A DNA stretch of 64,000 nucleotides from Pseudoscleropodium purum (GCA_963969395.1 OZ017795.1:33709063-33773062); one strand, 5' to 3'; positions 1-14,187 are shown, counted from the stretch's first letter. The notes: a model not told the origin generated them from the sequence alone. Program-made: numbers and translations.

Positions 1-1560
1 GCTCTTGTATCAATGATAGTTTGATTTTAGGATTCAACAAAACACCAAAGTCCCTCTTGCATAAGTATCATCTTCACCTTGTAACCCCATATGACATAGT
101 TGAATGGTCCTACTAATTTCATAGTTTTTGGTGCATTTCTAATGTTGGAATCAATCTCTCTAATTGTGTTGTGAATGTGTCTATAGTGGTGCTGCTTCTC
201 GCAGTGATGACTTAGTGAAGATGGACTATGCCATCTAATGAGAAAACTCAGGCTACTAATTGCTCAAAGGTATTCTATGACTCCTCAAATGATCTAATAC
301 CATGTAAAAAATGCTATGGAGTTGTGATCTTACAACAACTAGATCGATCTTGTATTGAAAGAAGATGATCACGTAGAACTTAAACACGCTAGGGTTTAAA
401 TACAGTTGACACTTAACCTAAACTAAGTGAAGGATGAATGTCATCCAACTAAATAGGAATAAAACCCTAATAGATACTATAGTTCCAACAAATTTACCTC
501 CTATTTTAGATTGACAACAACTCTCTTCAAGCATGAATTGTATTTGTAATTGATTAAGAATAGGGAACCTACTTGCACTTGTATAATTTTGCAAGAAATA
601 ATTGTAAGTGTCAAGAAGTAATTTCATCACAATTTGAACTAAATTAGTATCATTGATTTTCACTCCGATCACTAATAAATGAGCAAGGTTCGGTCAAAAC
701 TAGGAGAAGTAGGATTTGATTCCAACACTTTCTAAGAATAACAAGAGAGGAAGGCAATTTTTGAGCTCAAATTTCTTGCTATTGTTGTAAACCTCAAACG
801 ATTGACAGAAAAAGTTCCACAAGGACCTAAATTTTTGGTGTTCAATAAGTTGTACTAGCAAGGATAGCTTAATTTATGGACATGATGAAGATATACATAA
901 GATATTCAGTCTTATCTTCATCAATCTCTTGAGATTTTTTTGGAATTTTAGGACTTTTTCATGATGTCCTAGGCAATGAGGTAATAATAGGATTTTTCTT
1001 TCTTCACAATGCAAATAATCATATACTTCCATAGATGGAAGTTTGAAGATCCACCAGTTTTACCTCATCTAGTACAATACTATCTTTTGACATATTTTCT
1101 TATTGTTGCAACTATGTCAATTATTAACACTTAAAGTATTATAACATAACTACACTAGATAACCGTAATAGACTTCAGTACCAAACATAAAAGTTTGTAA
1201 TTGATCCACACAAGATAATTGCATAGTAATTATACTTACCACTATAGATTTAAGCACTAAATCAAATTGATACTCAAAGAGATTTTAGATAGACAAGAAA
1301 GACAAATACAAGCTTCATTGCTCTAATATCATGGCAGAATAATGATTTAATGAGAGAAACTAATATTCACATACACTGAATAATGGAATTGTGTACCGCA
1401 AGCCAGAGGCCAATGCATATGTACAATAAATTGGATGAATGAAAAAGAAAGATCAAGGTGGTTGGATGAACACTTTTGTCAACAAGATGTGTCAATTCAA
1501 GAGTTCTCAGCAACAATTTACCAATTATCATCTGTTGCAATTTCATAGGCAAGATCTAAT
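1..1560. other. AT-rich intergenic DNA, nothing recognised
   Basis: I see only short open frames of up to 84 codons with no recognisable motif, no splice-linked exons and no strong repeat structure. They behave like chance frames. Confidence 0.5.
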
Positions 1561-2430
1561 AGGCATGATATATGAACACATTAGTGGTTCAAATGTACCT
1601 CAATTGGTGAACATGAAGACTTGAGGAGTTCTAAATTTGTAAATGAGTGAGTGATAGCTTAGCATCTTATGAGACCTACACAAATTTCTTGAAGATTTTT
1701 ATTGAGGCTTGGAATCCGTAGTCATAGACACAACAATTGGCTTTATCCCATGGCTTTCTTTCCAATTCATTTATTTATAGAAAAATGATGGTCCTTTATT
1801 GACAACCGTATACTACTGCCAACTGCAGACTATGATGTCTTGTAGCGATCCATTGCTTTCTACTTCTCATAATCAAGGCGAAAGTCTTTCTTTGTGGTTT
1901 GTAGCAATAGATTGTTAGGTGTAGTACATGTTTCCACCTTCATTTCCACTTTTTGTAGACACAGTGAATAGGATTGTGCAACCACCCTAGCTAGCCTCGG
2001 TCCAAGAAAGTGCTATTATATTGACATTTCTATAGAAAAATCACTACTGCAAACTCTATTGCTTTTCATTCCTTGAAATAGTGACAAATTGGCAAAAAGT
2101 AAAAAAAGTCACAAAGGACAAATTGTGGGGTCAAATTTGATACTAAAATTAAAGCATTTCCAATGAGAAGTGACATTGGCCCAATTCTTCAGAATGAGAA
2201 ACAATGGATTATACTCTAGTGATTGAATGTTGTGATCATAAAAACATTGATCAAAAAACTATGTTTAGATGATTAATACACAAGTTAAGCTTCTACATGT
2301 ACAAGGTTCCTAAACCTAAATTAGACATTAGATTCATGACAAACATCCAAGGGGATGAAAACCTAGTAATGATTTTCCTATCATTCTAGCACCCCTTCTC
2401 AATTTTAAATTGGTTTCTTATATTGTTATA
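1561..2430. repeat. Dispersed repeat, copy 1 (partner at 58.8-60.7 kb)
   Basis: Several blocks recur in the same order and orientation at 58795-60670. Examples are the stretch around 'gtacctcaattggtgaaca', the block 'caaccaccctagctagcct' and the block 'acacccaaggggatgaaa'/'aacatccaaggggatgaaa'. The second copy is interrupted by about 1 kb of extra sequence. This copy lies just 3' (in minus-strand sense) of the gypsy remnant, so it may be LTR or 3' untranslated sequence of that family. A segmental duplication is the alternative. Confidence 0.55.
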
Positions 2431-3490
2431 TAGTTGTTGTGGGTTGTGGAAAATCTTCTAATTACTAGGTAAGTTCAATTCATAAGCCACTAGTCGTATA
2501 CATTCATTTGATAATTTCCAATGGACCACAAAATTAAAGAGATAATTTCTTTGACTTACTAAGCTTCAATCATGACATTAAGGGGTAACTTTCAATAATA
2601 CTTTAACATCTACCTCAAACTCACAATGATTCTTTTTCTTATCAATATAATGTTTAGCTCTAATTTGAGTTATTTTATTCAACTTTACAAATTCAATGGC
2701 GTCACTCATATCTCTTATCATTTGATTTATACTTTCAACCTTTGAATTAGAAATTGATAGAAAAATTGGAATTCTACATTTTTAATTGTAAAAGGCAAAG
2801 AATAGATTAATACCAATACTACTAAGATGTATTTGGTTATAAAAGAATTGTTCCAAGTATAGCCATTTAAGGTGATTGCAAGAAAGACCTCCCATTTTTT
2901 TGTAGCATTTTGTTAAAACTATAGCTTCTGCACTTAGTACTATGAGTATTACAAAATGGAACAATTTCAATTGTTAATCACAGAAATTGACAACTAAAAG
3001 TACCAATTTGAGTACTATGAATACTTACAAGCACTGAAATAGTATTGTTTGAAAAAAAAGATAGATTGTCATAGAAAATAGATACAACAAGGTATAAATT
3101 AATAATAAATAGAAAATTATTAATAATTTTTTTTTAAAATTGGCAATTTGTGAGAACTTGATGATGATCAGATTTCATCAAAAAAATGAAGTCAAACTAA
3201 CCATATTCAATGTTTAGAAGTGAACACACAAAAGAACCCTATTTGTACAAATATAAAAGCTATAAAATAATGCATTTTTAGATTTTCTTTGGTATTCACA
3301 TGTCCCTTAAATATAGAAATAGACCACAAAAATTTCAACTCTAAATCATTAATTTTGGATACTCTATAGTACTAAAAATCCCTAAACCTTAAAGTGTAAC
3401 AAATTAGCAAAATTGACTTTTAAATATAAAATAATTTAAAAAAAAATTGGTTTACCTAAGTTCTATGATTAAAATCAAGTTAGCCATCTT
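2431..3490. other. AT-rich DNA with a scrap shared with 8.2 kb
   Basis: No gene seen. The phrase 'tagtactaaaaatccc' and its surroundings near 3365 recur near 8223, so both may be fragments of one old repeat. Confidence 0.35.
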
Positions 3491-3499
3491 CAATAAGAA

Positions 3500-6110
3500 T
3501 TTCAAGTTCATTGGAATTTACCTATAAAAGTTTTAGCAAAAAACAACTCTGTCACTTTGAATGTGATGCAAAAATGTACAAGTCTTTCTTGCAATCATCC
3601 TTTATCTTAATAGTTTTGTTTCTTACCAAGATACATTCTAAGTGTATCTTTAAGAGTTCAATTATTTTGTTCCATTTGACCATCCTTCTCAAGGTGATAT
3701 GTTACACTTAGTCAAATTTCTATTCCACATAGCTTAAAAAAAGACGACTAAATTTCACTTATGAACTTACAATTCTATCACATATAGTCTTTGAAGGTAG
3801 GTCATGATTTCCAAAAATATATTTCATAAACAATTTAGCTACACCAAATAGCAATAGTGATAATTGTAGGAATAAATCAAACAAACTTTGTCAATTGGTC
3901 TACAACAAAGATGCTATTAATATACCCTACTAGAGTTTTAGATAGATCCACAATAAAATCTATAGTCATAGACTTCTATTTTAAATTTTAAGTATCAAAA
4001 GCTTGCAAAAGTTTAGGACTTTTAATTTGTCCAATCTTTGAAATTTGACACTTCAAACACCTCTCTACATGTTCTTTAATGTCTTTTTTCATTCCCCACC
4101 AATAATAGTGGTGTTTAATAGCCAAATGGATCTTTTGAAATCTTAATGGTCCACAATAGCTATGTCAAGTAGATCATGCATGGCATTGAGTCTAAATTCT
4201 CCTTGTTTTGGAGTGTAAACTTGTGGATTATATTATATGAAAACATTGTCCTTTAAGATATTTGCTTTAAATTTCTCCATCTCTTCAATTGCCCTAAATT
4301 CCTTAGTCAAACTTTCATATAGATATTGAAAAGTTTTACCATTGGCATAATGTATTTTAATCTCATCTATCAAAAAGTTTATAATACATGAAATTGTGTT
4401 TGCCAATGGTAGTCTAGAAAGAGCATCAACAACAACATTTTATTTTCCTTTAATATACTCAATTTAAAAATCAAATTCTTGTATCAAGTCCATCCACCTA
4501 TATTATCTTCTACTTCAAGTTGGTTGGGCTTGACAAGTACCTCAATGATTGATGATCTATTCTAGTATATTTTAAACTTCACTTCTAATGTCTTCAAACT
4601 TTCAAGGCATAAATAACTACCAACAATTTTTTTGTATGAACTAAATAATTTCATTCTACAATAATTCAATTTCAAGATTCAAAGGTTCAAGATTCAAGAT
4701 TCTTTTCTATTTTGCATGAAAACATCCCTAATTAATAAATCATTAGAATTAGTACATAAACTATATTTTCCTTTAAAAAATCAATAACAATAAAAATAGA
4801 TGCATGAATTAGAGCTAATTTTAAAGTAAAAAAATTCAAATTACATTCACAATTTCAAAAGATCAAATCAAACTTTCTTTTCAACAATGTAGTCATAGGG
4901 TAGCTATTTTGTAGAGTCCTTTTACAAACCTTCTTCAATAATTACTAAGACCTAAGAAATTTCTTACTTCAATCTTGTGTTGGAGTATTGTCCAATTCTT
5001 CATCCCCTTGACCTTTCTAGGATCAACCAAAATTCCATCTTTAAAAAGAAGATGATTCAATTAATCAACTTGGGATTTAAAAACTTACTCATGTTGTTCA
5101 TCTGGCAAAGAGTTTATTATCAATCAAAATTACATTTTCAAAAGAAAATATCCAAAGTAATCAACTTAGGATTTTAAAACTCACACTTACTCACTTTAGC
5201 AAAGAGTTCATTATCAATCAAAATTCCATCTTTAGAAAGAGATGAACAGCATAATCAACTTGGGATTTTAAAACTTGCATTTGCTCATCTTGGCAAAGAG
5301 TTTATTATTAATCAATATTCCATCTTCAGAAAAAAGACAATTAAGGTAATTATCCTAGGATTTAAAAACTCATACTTGGTCATCTTGGCAAAGAATTTAT
5401 TATCAATCAAAATTGCAAACTCTTTTCTAAGTTCTTTTTTGTATTTTTCTACTCTCTTAGAATATATCAATATATTATTCATAAACAAAAGTACAGATTA
5501 TCTAAATTTTGATGAAGTAAAGAATTCATCAAAGTTATAAGTGTGGCAAAAACATTTGAAAGTCCAAAAGGCCTTATAATATATTTATAATAGCCAACCA
5601 TAATTGAAATGCGATCTTTTCAATATTTTAATCTCAAATTTATTCAAGAATGACTTGACATCAATTGAAAACTTATTCCTTGTCATTTCATTATGTACCT
5701 CATTCATGCATTTCAAATATACTTCATGGTTCTTCATAATGGACCTTTTCATTTGTGAATGAGAAAGTAGAGGAACATTAGGTATTGGTCTCTTTTGATG
5801 ATAAAAGACTTTCCATCCTTGAGCTTTTCATAGATAGCTCCATTTTTTAGCATCCAAACATCCACTTGACAAGTATACCACATCTATCCTTTCAAACTAA
5901 GCAAGCATCTACGTGATGCAATTATACCATATCCAAGATCATATCATAACAAACTTCATTCTAAACTTCAAAGTTCACTTTTTATAGCTCTTAAATAGTA
6001 GCAGAGCTATTGATACTCAAATAAATTTTTTTAAACATCTTTAGAAATTTCCTCAATGCAAACTATAATCTTTACAATACAAAGATTCATGGTGAATTCT
6101 TATACTATTG
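3500..6110 (-). mobile_element. Decayed Ty3/gypsy retrotransposon pol (protease-RT-RNase H-integrase)
   Basis: Read on the minus strand the order is that of a Ty3/gypsy pol gene. Near 5950-5890 is a protease-like tail. At 5430-5020 come reverse-transcriptase thumb segments (ELFAKVSKCEF-like). At 4480-4390 is the end of RNase H (IEYIKGK, then VVVDALSRLPLA). At 4113-4042 is the integrase zinc-finger tail (KDIKEHVERCLKCQIS). At 3972-3886 is the start of the integrase core (MTIDFIVDLSKT, then SIFVVDQLTKF). Around 3740-3660 is a scrap of the later core. Stops and frameshifts occur throughout, so no reading frame survives. No LTR pair or target duplication was found. Integrase after RNase H assigns it to Ty3/gypsy rather than Ty1/copia. 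Confidence 0.8.
5027..5415 (-). repeat. Four-unit tandem repeat of a reverse-transcriptase segment, ~95 bp period
   Basis: Units begin near 5027, 5125, 5219 and 5313, each starting with a variant of 'caaaattccatctttagaa' and ending with 'ggcaaagagtttattatca'. On the minus strand each unit translates to part of the gypsy RT thumb (SKDGI, then ELFAKVSKCEF in the best-preserved unit). The array is a local amplification inside the dead gypsy element. Confidence 0.75.
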
Positions 6111-8785
6111 CAGCAAGAATGACTAATAAATCCAATATCAATTTGCTCTAGTACCAATTATTATAAACCTTTGACACTCGATCCAATCGAGAATATAAAA
6201 TACACTTATAAACAATAATTCTTTTTATATTAAGGAGTTCAATCACCCAATCCAATATGAATCCTACATAATTACCATTATATAAAATTTTATATTGTAT
6301 ATCATTGTGAGTAATTTCATTTTATTTAGCCAAAAGAAAAAAAATTGCGGATTTTAGAGTAGAGGTACACATAGAAATGGAGACTAATTAAAAAAATTTG
6401 GAATGGATTATTTTATTTTTTACATCCAATGCAACTACAATTAACTCCTAAAGTCCCAAACAACATTTTTTGGGTAGCCCACTACAAATGGAGTTCATTT
6501 TTTTTCTTTGAAATTTTCACAAAATATGTGATAAGGAGAAGATTTAAGGCCTAATAATTTTCATAACTTTTGACTACAAAATAAGAAAAGTTATTGTATG
6601 ATATGTAGTTTCATTGCTTAGTAAGCACTTTAAAAAAATAATTTAAAATTACTTTTTTAAGAAATAAAAATTTGAAGTTGGTTTTCTAGATTTTTGTATT
6701 TGTGGAAAGCTTTTTATCATTCCATTTTGATTAATAAAGTGAAAGTTATGAGGAGTTTTAGTTTGTGGAAAGTTATGGATTTTCCTCTCTAAAATAAACT
6801 TTGAAGTCCTTTATTTAACTCAATTTTCAATATTTTTTGAAAAAATAAAAAATTATAGGATGAAGATTGTTCAATACAACATTACAACCATTGAGATTGA
6901 CATTGTTTTAATTCCATAACTAAATTCTTAACAATTTTGTATTTTGAATCATTCTCTATTCTTTTTTCTTTACTATATTTTTCTTATATGTTGTACATTT
7001 CGAAATGATTTGAAATTTTTCAAGCATGTATCCAACTTAATTTGAAGAGTGAATCCAAAGAGGCACCACCATTTGGGACATTTTTTCATACAAATGTAAA
7101 CTTGTGAAATGCAGTTGCCTATATTTTCACAAGGCAAAAAAAAAGGTTGTTGTCAATTCAAATGCTAATATCTTTCAATTTGCAAGGTGAAAATTTCTGA
7201 ATTTTTTTTCTAAATCTTCTCGAAACAAGTTTAATACAAGATCCTATGGTTAAATGTGTCCAAAAATGGTTTTTTTCTAAAATTTGGTACTTGCACTAGA
7301 ATTGACAATTTTGGAGCATTTTTAGTGAAAACATAGCCAAAAACCTTTAAGACCTTGAAGTCAAATTTGCTTATCAAACCAAATTGATCCTTCTATTTAT
7401 TTAATGGAAAAATTTCTAATCTTTTCTATTAGTGCAAAAAATTGTTTTGTACTTGTCTTGTAATTATTTGAAAACTATAGGAAAACCAAATTGTTCTAAA
7501 ATGTTATATGTAGAAAAAATATTACATCTATATAATCTACACAAAATAATTTGGAATTTCCATCTTAGATGAAGTTCAAGTGAAAAATTGTTTTTCACAC
7601 TTTCAATTTCAAATCTATTTGAAAACAACATAACAAAAATAAGAAATACATGAGATGGCATATGTGTTATTTAGGAAATAAACTTTTCCTCCAAAGGAAA
7701 AAATAAATGATTAAGGTACATGCCTTCTTATTAAGGTGCTTGCAAGAAACACTTGCCGAATTTGTTGCATTTCTGGTTTTCATGGTATCAATACTATGAG
7801 TCCTACAATTACATTGGAGTACATGAAAAGACAAAAGATGAAACATTATGGGCCATTCTACAAGTATGAAAGAGTCTTAATGTATACCTCCGAGTACTAT
7901 CGGGAACTAGAGTCTTCTATTTTTAGCAAAAAATGAGGTTTCTACATTTCTATTTTTTTTAAATAGTAAAGGTGAGTGAAAAATTAATTAAAAAAAGTGG
8001 CCATTGTTGACAACTCATAGCACTTTCTAGCAACAGAAAGAGTTGCTAGAAAAACTTCTCTAATTGTCCATAAATTTGTGATAATTATAGCACTATCTGA
8101 AGCATTTCCAAACACATTTGGAACATGCTTTGTGAAAATGCTCTCCGGAGAGTGTGTATTTCTATTTGAAGACCTAGACTATCCATTTTTTTAATGTCAC
8201 TCTTTATGAAAAAGGTACTTGATAGTACTAAAAATCCCAAAAATTGCAAGTGTAACATATTATGAAAAATCTCTTTTACCAACTAAACTAATTTAGAAAA
8301 AATTGAAATAATTTGAGTACCTTTGTCACTAATATAGGAAGCTTGCTTTCAAATTTCATGTCTATTCAATCAGTTTTGCAATAGCTATAGCAAAAGGTCA
8401 CTTCCGCATGCAACCTATGACGCAAAATAGGACAAGTGTTTCTTGCAATCACCCATTAATCCATTTTTTTCCTACTTCATCATTTAAATGGGCAAAGCTT
8501 TTGTAAAAAACAATCTTTTTCTCCAAAAAGAAAAAAAGAAGTAATTCACTAGTAATCTCTTTTTTCATTAATAGGCCTTGCTTCTAGATAAAAAAATTGA
8601 ATGAATTAAGTGCCTCCCTGCAAAATTTCTTGTGTCTAATTCAACAACTAAATGGATTAATATGTTTGAATAACTACAAAACAACTCTTTGCTTCAAAAG
8701 TAAAAAGAAATGGTTGAAGCGTCTTTTTACCAAATTTTGATGTCCAATTCAATAGTTAATTTTAGTAGTACAAGTATGATTTTCC
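6111..8785. other. AT-rich intergenic DNA, nothing recognised
   Basis: Short open frames only, with no motif or splice structure. The block at 8210-8260 resembles 3355-3400. Confidence 0.45.
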
Positions 8786-9090
8786 CATGGTTGTCATAGT
8801 GGACGAACGTCCGGTTCGCCCGTTCGTTAGAGGTCCTACCCGTTCGATACAGTCAACACATAGTTGACTTTCTGATAACGAAAAAATAGGCCACGTGGAT
8901 GCCATGTGGATTAAGGAACATGCTGGGCGTGGACGAGATCGTCAGGGCCCTGGATTTTGCATTCCGAGGTGATGTGTCATTCCGCAAAATTGCACAAGTT
9001 ACAAAACTAAAGCCGTCTGGACCGTCCGTCCAGTTTGCCCGTCCGTCCATCCCGTCCGATGACCCTAACTCGCCCCTTATGACAACCCTG
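8786..9090. mobile_element. GC-rich hAT-like MITE, ~305 bp
   Basis: The left end reads CATGGTTGTCATAGTGG. The right end, reverse-complemented, reads CAGGGTTGTCATAAGG. The outer flanks are gattttcc (8778-8785) and gatttgac (9091-9098), an imperfect 8-bp duplication (6 of 8). The interior is rich in CGTCCG/CCGTCC hexamers, like the other hAT-related islands here, and unlike the AT-rich surroundings. There is no coding capacity of note; the short frames inside are a by-product of GC content. Confidence 0.65.
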
Positions 9091-11985
9091 GATTTGACAA
9101 CCATGAAATGTATCTCACTTTGAATGGAAGAAAGAATCCTATGCCATATTGAATATGCATGGCCTGCAAAGGCCAAAAGTAAACTATATTCTTGCATCCA
9201 CGTCCTAGCATCTCCAAATTCAAGAGGTTTCAAAAGTGGAATGGAAATTTATACGTCTGGGTCCTTATAGTTGCACCCTTGTTCCATAGAGCTAGGACAT
9301 TTGGGTACAATCCTAAAATCTCATGGTTTCCAAGTGAAGTGGAAGTCCTTGCATCCACACTTCAACATTCTAAAATGAAAAAGTGCCAAAGGTGCCCAAT
9401 TCAAGAATAAATTTGCTATACTTTCCCTAATCCCCTTTACCCTAAATCCTAAACCATGAGTCTTGTTGCATTTTGCATCTAGAATTGACAAAGGACATGG
9501 TGACTTGATTCCCCTTTCAAAAATATATTGTTTATAAGTGGGGAGTCCCTTGTAAATATTTAAAGCAAAATTGGTGGCCTTTTGGTATTTGGATTAAAAA
9601 ATTTTGCTTAGGAATTTTTCAAATCTTTGGTACAATTCTTAACCATATGATTTTTTACTTGGAGGCCCTACCCACACTTCCTTATGTCTAAATACCTTGT
9701 AGACTTAGATTTTTGCTAAAACTTTATAAGCCATAGAATTTTATGACACCAAATTATAGATTATGACTTTTTATGGGGGGGAATTCAATTTAATAGCCTT
9801 GGAAGTTGATTTTACATCACTTGGCTTTGACCATACTATACAAAGGCAATTTTTTATGCTATATATGAAAGGCCTTATTGCAATTTAGCATGAGTATTAA
9901 AAAATTGGAATTTTCTATCCTAGGAGACATTTCATAATAGTCAATTTGACTTGACTATTGTCTTTGGTTCGTTTGATAGGCTTGTTTGGCACTTCGTAGG
10001 TGATACCATTCTAGAGCATTGATTGGTGGCTATTAGTTTTTATGTGTGGTCCTAAATTATCCATGAGTAATGGAGGTTTGAATTTCCCTAATTTGAGATA
10101 ATTTCCTAAACAAGTTGTTTGACTTGACTAATTTTTCTCTGTGACCCAAGTCCTAATTTTTTGGGGCCAAAGGTACTTTTTTTTGAGGTTCAAGGCATAG
10201 AATTTTCCTAGCCATGACTAGACTATGCCATAGTTAGCATAAAAATGAAGGACTGGAATTTAAAGCCTCACGATTTGGTTTCAATTGTTTGACTCTCACA
10301 AGGTGTTAGAAGAGACTATGAGTGTGTACAATGAAGTCTATAGATGGCATCTACAAAGGTCCTTTATAATGCACCATATGTGAGACTATGATTTGTAGTT
10401 CTCATTTTTGTGTAATATATGAAACTTTGCTATATTGATTTTTCTTATGTGATTGCAATAACATGTCGTTGTAGATTATAGACACCTTGTCTATGACTTA
10501 CTAACATTCTGATGTTTAGTTTGTCATGGGGACAAGTGAGGTCCATTGCCTTTGTTGAATAATTCATCATAGGGGCTCTCTATAAGACCTTGACAACAAA
10601 TTAATGAATTAGGTTCTTTCATTAGGGATCAAAATCTTATGGATTTTTAGGATTTAGTTTCGAAGATGATTTTGTGAGTAGGTACTACTCAATTGATATC
10701 TTTTGTTTACTAATACTCTATCATTTAAGGATGTTAATTTTATCTTTCTTCAATCATTATACATATATACTTTTTGGAAAAATTTAATAAGATGTTTTTC
10801 TGATGGATATGATGGTTTGATGACTATATGTGAGATATTTCTATTTTGACTATGACTTGTATTGTTCTTTTTAGAAAAGGATTTGTATGTTCTTAATAGA
10901 AAAGCAACAACACTAGTTTGTGAGTCTAGAAATGCGAGCTTAAGAGCTATGAGCGTACCCTTTGTGAGCCTAGAGCATCATCTATAGAAAAAATTAAAAT
11001 TTTTGGAATATAATAGTAAGAAAAGAAAATATATTTTAATAATTACTACTAATAGAAAATTTTTAATCCAATAATTGTGGACCTATGACCATGGAAGCCT
11101 CTTTTTTCCATGACTATAAAACTTTTGAGCCAAGTTGTGATCCTAGTGCATGAAGCTGAAAAAAAATTAAGCCCCATTTTTGTCCAATTCCAAACCCTTG
11201 TGCAATTTTTTTGTTGCAAGAATTGTGAGCTTCAAATGTGGGCTTGAAACTAAGAAGTAAAATGAAGGTGTACAAATGTAAGCCATTTAAAAAAAATGGA
11301 AATAGTAATGAAATAATTTGTGCACATAGTAGTTGGGAGTTGCCTCAACTATGTTGGCTTTAGTCATTTTTGAAGTTGATCGATAAAAATCCATTCTTTT
11401 GTAATGCAAGTTCTTGGATTTAGTTTGCATATATTTATGCAAATGAAGATTTTCTCATACTAAATAAAAAATCAGGATTGCTCAAATGTAACTTTAAAAT
11501 TTCCAAATTTTGAATTATAGGTGTATTCTTCATCAAAAGTATACATTTGTATAAAGGTCTACTATCTAAAATGCAATCATTGCTATTAGATATATAGAAA
11601 TATAAAAATCTAAGTATTACATTTGAGCACTATTCAAATTAAATTGCAATATTCAACAATACTAAGTATTAATTATAATAATTTTGGCATCTTCAAGAAA
11701 TTTCATCACTTCATTTAAGTTGAAGCTAGGAGCATGAATAAACTTGTTGTTCTTATAGTCTATTTTGCAAAGATAATAGAAAATATGATAGAGATGTTTG
11801 CAATTTTATACTTCCCTCGCTTTTCAATAGATCTAGATGCCAGACTGATGAAGTATAGACATGTGCAAGCTAGAAAATTGTAGAGAGTGATCCTATATAC
11901 TTGTGGGGTAGGTTCCATTCTAGACTATAGAGTGATGATAGTCCCAAGTCTTGGATATTGAAAGATATTAATTTGAAAAATGGTT
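9091..11985. other. AT-rich intergenic DNA, nothing recognised
   Basis: No coding exon, RNA gene or structured repeat could be supported by reading. Confidence 0.4.
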
Positions 11986-11989
11986 CTAG

Positions 11990-13700
11990 TCACATTCCTA
12001 GCACTCTCTTACTAATTGCGATTATCATCAATGGGCGCCTTCTCATTTCTACAAATGGACTTTCTATTGCAAATACATAGAGGTTTATTAGCATGAGGTG
12101 GTCTTGGGTGAGTCCAGACCAATGGCTCAAAAAGTTTTGAGGATGTGAATAGGTGCCATGAAAATAAGGGCGGTTGTTTCCGGAGGCAAAACTTGCTTCT
12201 TCAAAGAGCATAATTACATTGGTAGTAAGCCTAGTACCAATAAGCACAAGCCATATGTCAAGGATTTGGGGCCGACTAAGAATGTGCGACCTTTTCGAAC
12301 CCATCACTTGACACTTGATATCATCTAGACAAAACCAAAATTTATTTATCTCCACTCTTGAGCCTTTGAACTCATATTTTTGGCACTTGTATGTTGGAGT
12401 TGTAGTGACTTTAGAGCCCCTAGCTATAAACATTGTGCACTTCAATTCCGTCTATGGTTGAATGGCATGGCACTTTCTCGTTGACTTCATAGAAATATGG
12501 GCAATGTGCCATTTAAAGGTGTCACAATCTATCTCTAGAACATGCTTGACATGCATTGTTGGCAAAGTGGCATCCACTATATTGTTTGCACTTGTCCGGA
12601 TGATGAGAATTGCCTTTAGAATCAATGGGTAGGTTGAGCTTCTGCTTTGATGAACCAAAAATTTCTTCCCCTTCTAAGTGGGGAATTCTTGTGCAAACAT
12701 CTTCAACACCAAGCATGCTGTAGAGGGCATTTGTGATTTTTTTGCCATCCATTGAAGCAAGTGCTCTCTTTAATTTTAAGTCATGACAAGGTGGTCCAAA
12801 TTCTGAGGGCCACCGTTGAAGTACACATGGTAGTTCGTCATATGAATGAAAGCTCAAATTAAATCATCACATGTTGCCACATATAAGTCCATGCTATGTT
12901 TTCTTGATGTTTGAAGCCACTTGTTGTGGATAGTTTCCAAAAGGTTGCAAGATGGCATATCCACCAACTCTTCCAATGATAGATCTTGGAATATACTATA
13001 TTAGCTATGACAAATAAAATATGCATTAAATGCAATTTTTCATATAATACAAACTAAAATATAGAAGGTTCAAAAACTTATAGTTTTTTTGAAATTGCCT
13101 CATTGATGAACCCTAAAATGCCAAAATGCCCACCATAGCTCAAGTTCACAAAGGGATTCCACCATTGCTGCATTAGAGGAGTACCACCCTATCTTTGTTT
13201 GTAAGTATCTACTCTTGGCTTCCTCTAAATTCTTTGCATCTTTATAGTCTCTATAGAACTTCATGTGTTGACTTTGGAACTCTTGTTTGATAAGCTTCTC
13301 TATGTGTTGCTTCATTGAAATAGCCTAGTAAAAGAGGCATGTGTACTCATGGTCATTCATCTTTGTAGATGAATTGCTTGAGCTGTAAACAATTTGAACA
13401 ACATTCTAATTGGCTTGAGCATTGCCTACTATAAAGCCTTTGAAGTTTGGATAAACTATGCCATTCTTTTTTATTACTTTGTTTAGACATCTCTATATGA
13501 TGACTTGTCTTTCAATGTCTTTTGATTTTATATTACACACTGCAATAGTCATGACCTTGTAGTAGTAGGCATCATATACATGACAGGAAATAATGGTCCA
13601 ATTTTTTACACATTTGACATAGTCAAATATGATCCAACAATTCTCCAAATCTCTACCCGACTGCATTTAACAAACAAGATCTATAATGCTTTCAAGGATA
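11990..13700 (-). pseudogene. Broken protein-coding remnant, possibly a MULE-like transposase
   Basis: On the minus strand a protein-like signal runs from about 13660 to 11990 in pieces. The upstream part has the phrases YYYKVMTIAV, NFKGFIVGNAQAN and ELWWAFWHFRVHQ. The downstream parts include a Cys/His-containing stretch near 12600 (HHPDKCKQ, then CHFANNACQAC) and a 151-codon open frame at 12445-11990. Frameshifts and stops separate the pieces. The upstream phrases resemble MULE-type transposase relatives I have seen in plants, but I cannot confirm that here. The downstream frames I do not recognise, and they could belong to another gene. High content of ordinary codons argues against pure chance. 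Confidence 0.35.
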
Positions 13701-14187
13701 TTCACTAGCATCTTCAAAAGATGCACTTTTTCTTGCCCTAGACTTGGAAAATACACTATCGTGAATAAATTCAATCTTCATTTGTTTCTTTACTCATTTG
13801 CAAACAGGCGGTGTCATGTTGTATATTTGCACATCATATATATATATGTATATGTTTATCTTGTATTTTGAAGAGGTTCTAAAAATATAGAGAAAAAAGC
13901 TTCAAGTCGAAGTGTTGAGTGACTTCAAGATGATGCTTGTTGCCAAAAGAATTGTTGAAAGGATAAAATATTTTGACCAAATTCAGTAGTTTAGAGTGCT
14001 TTTTCCGAATTTATAGAATGTATTCTTAGGGCCCAAGGTTGAGAGTCCGTCAGCCTCCACCAATTAAATTTCAAAAAAACCTGACTTTGGCCTCTCGACC
14101 CTTCACACTAGGCGGCACAATTCAAAGTCCGTCACCCTCCAAAGTGCCTACATGGAAGTCCAAGCTCTTACGTGGCAATGGCCTCCA

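Noticed and set aside
8853..9233. 126-codon minus-strand frame and its plus-strand partner
   Set aside because: They lie on the GC-rich MITE, where stop codons are rare. No motif is present.
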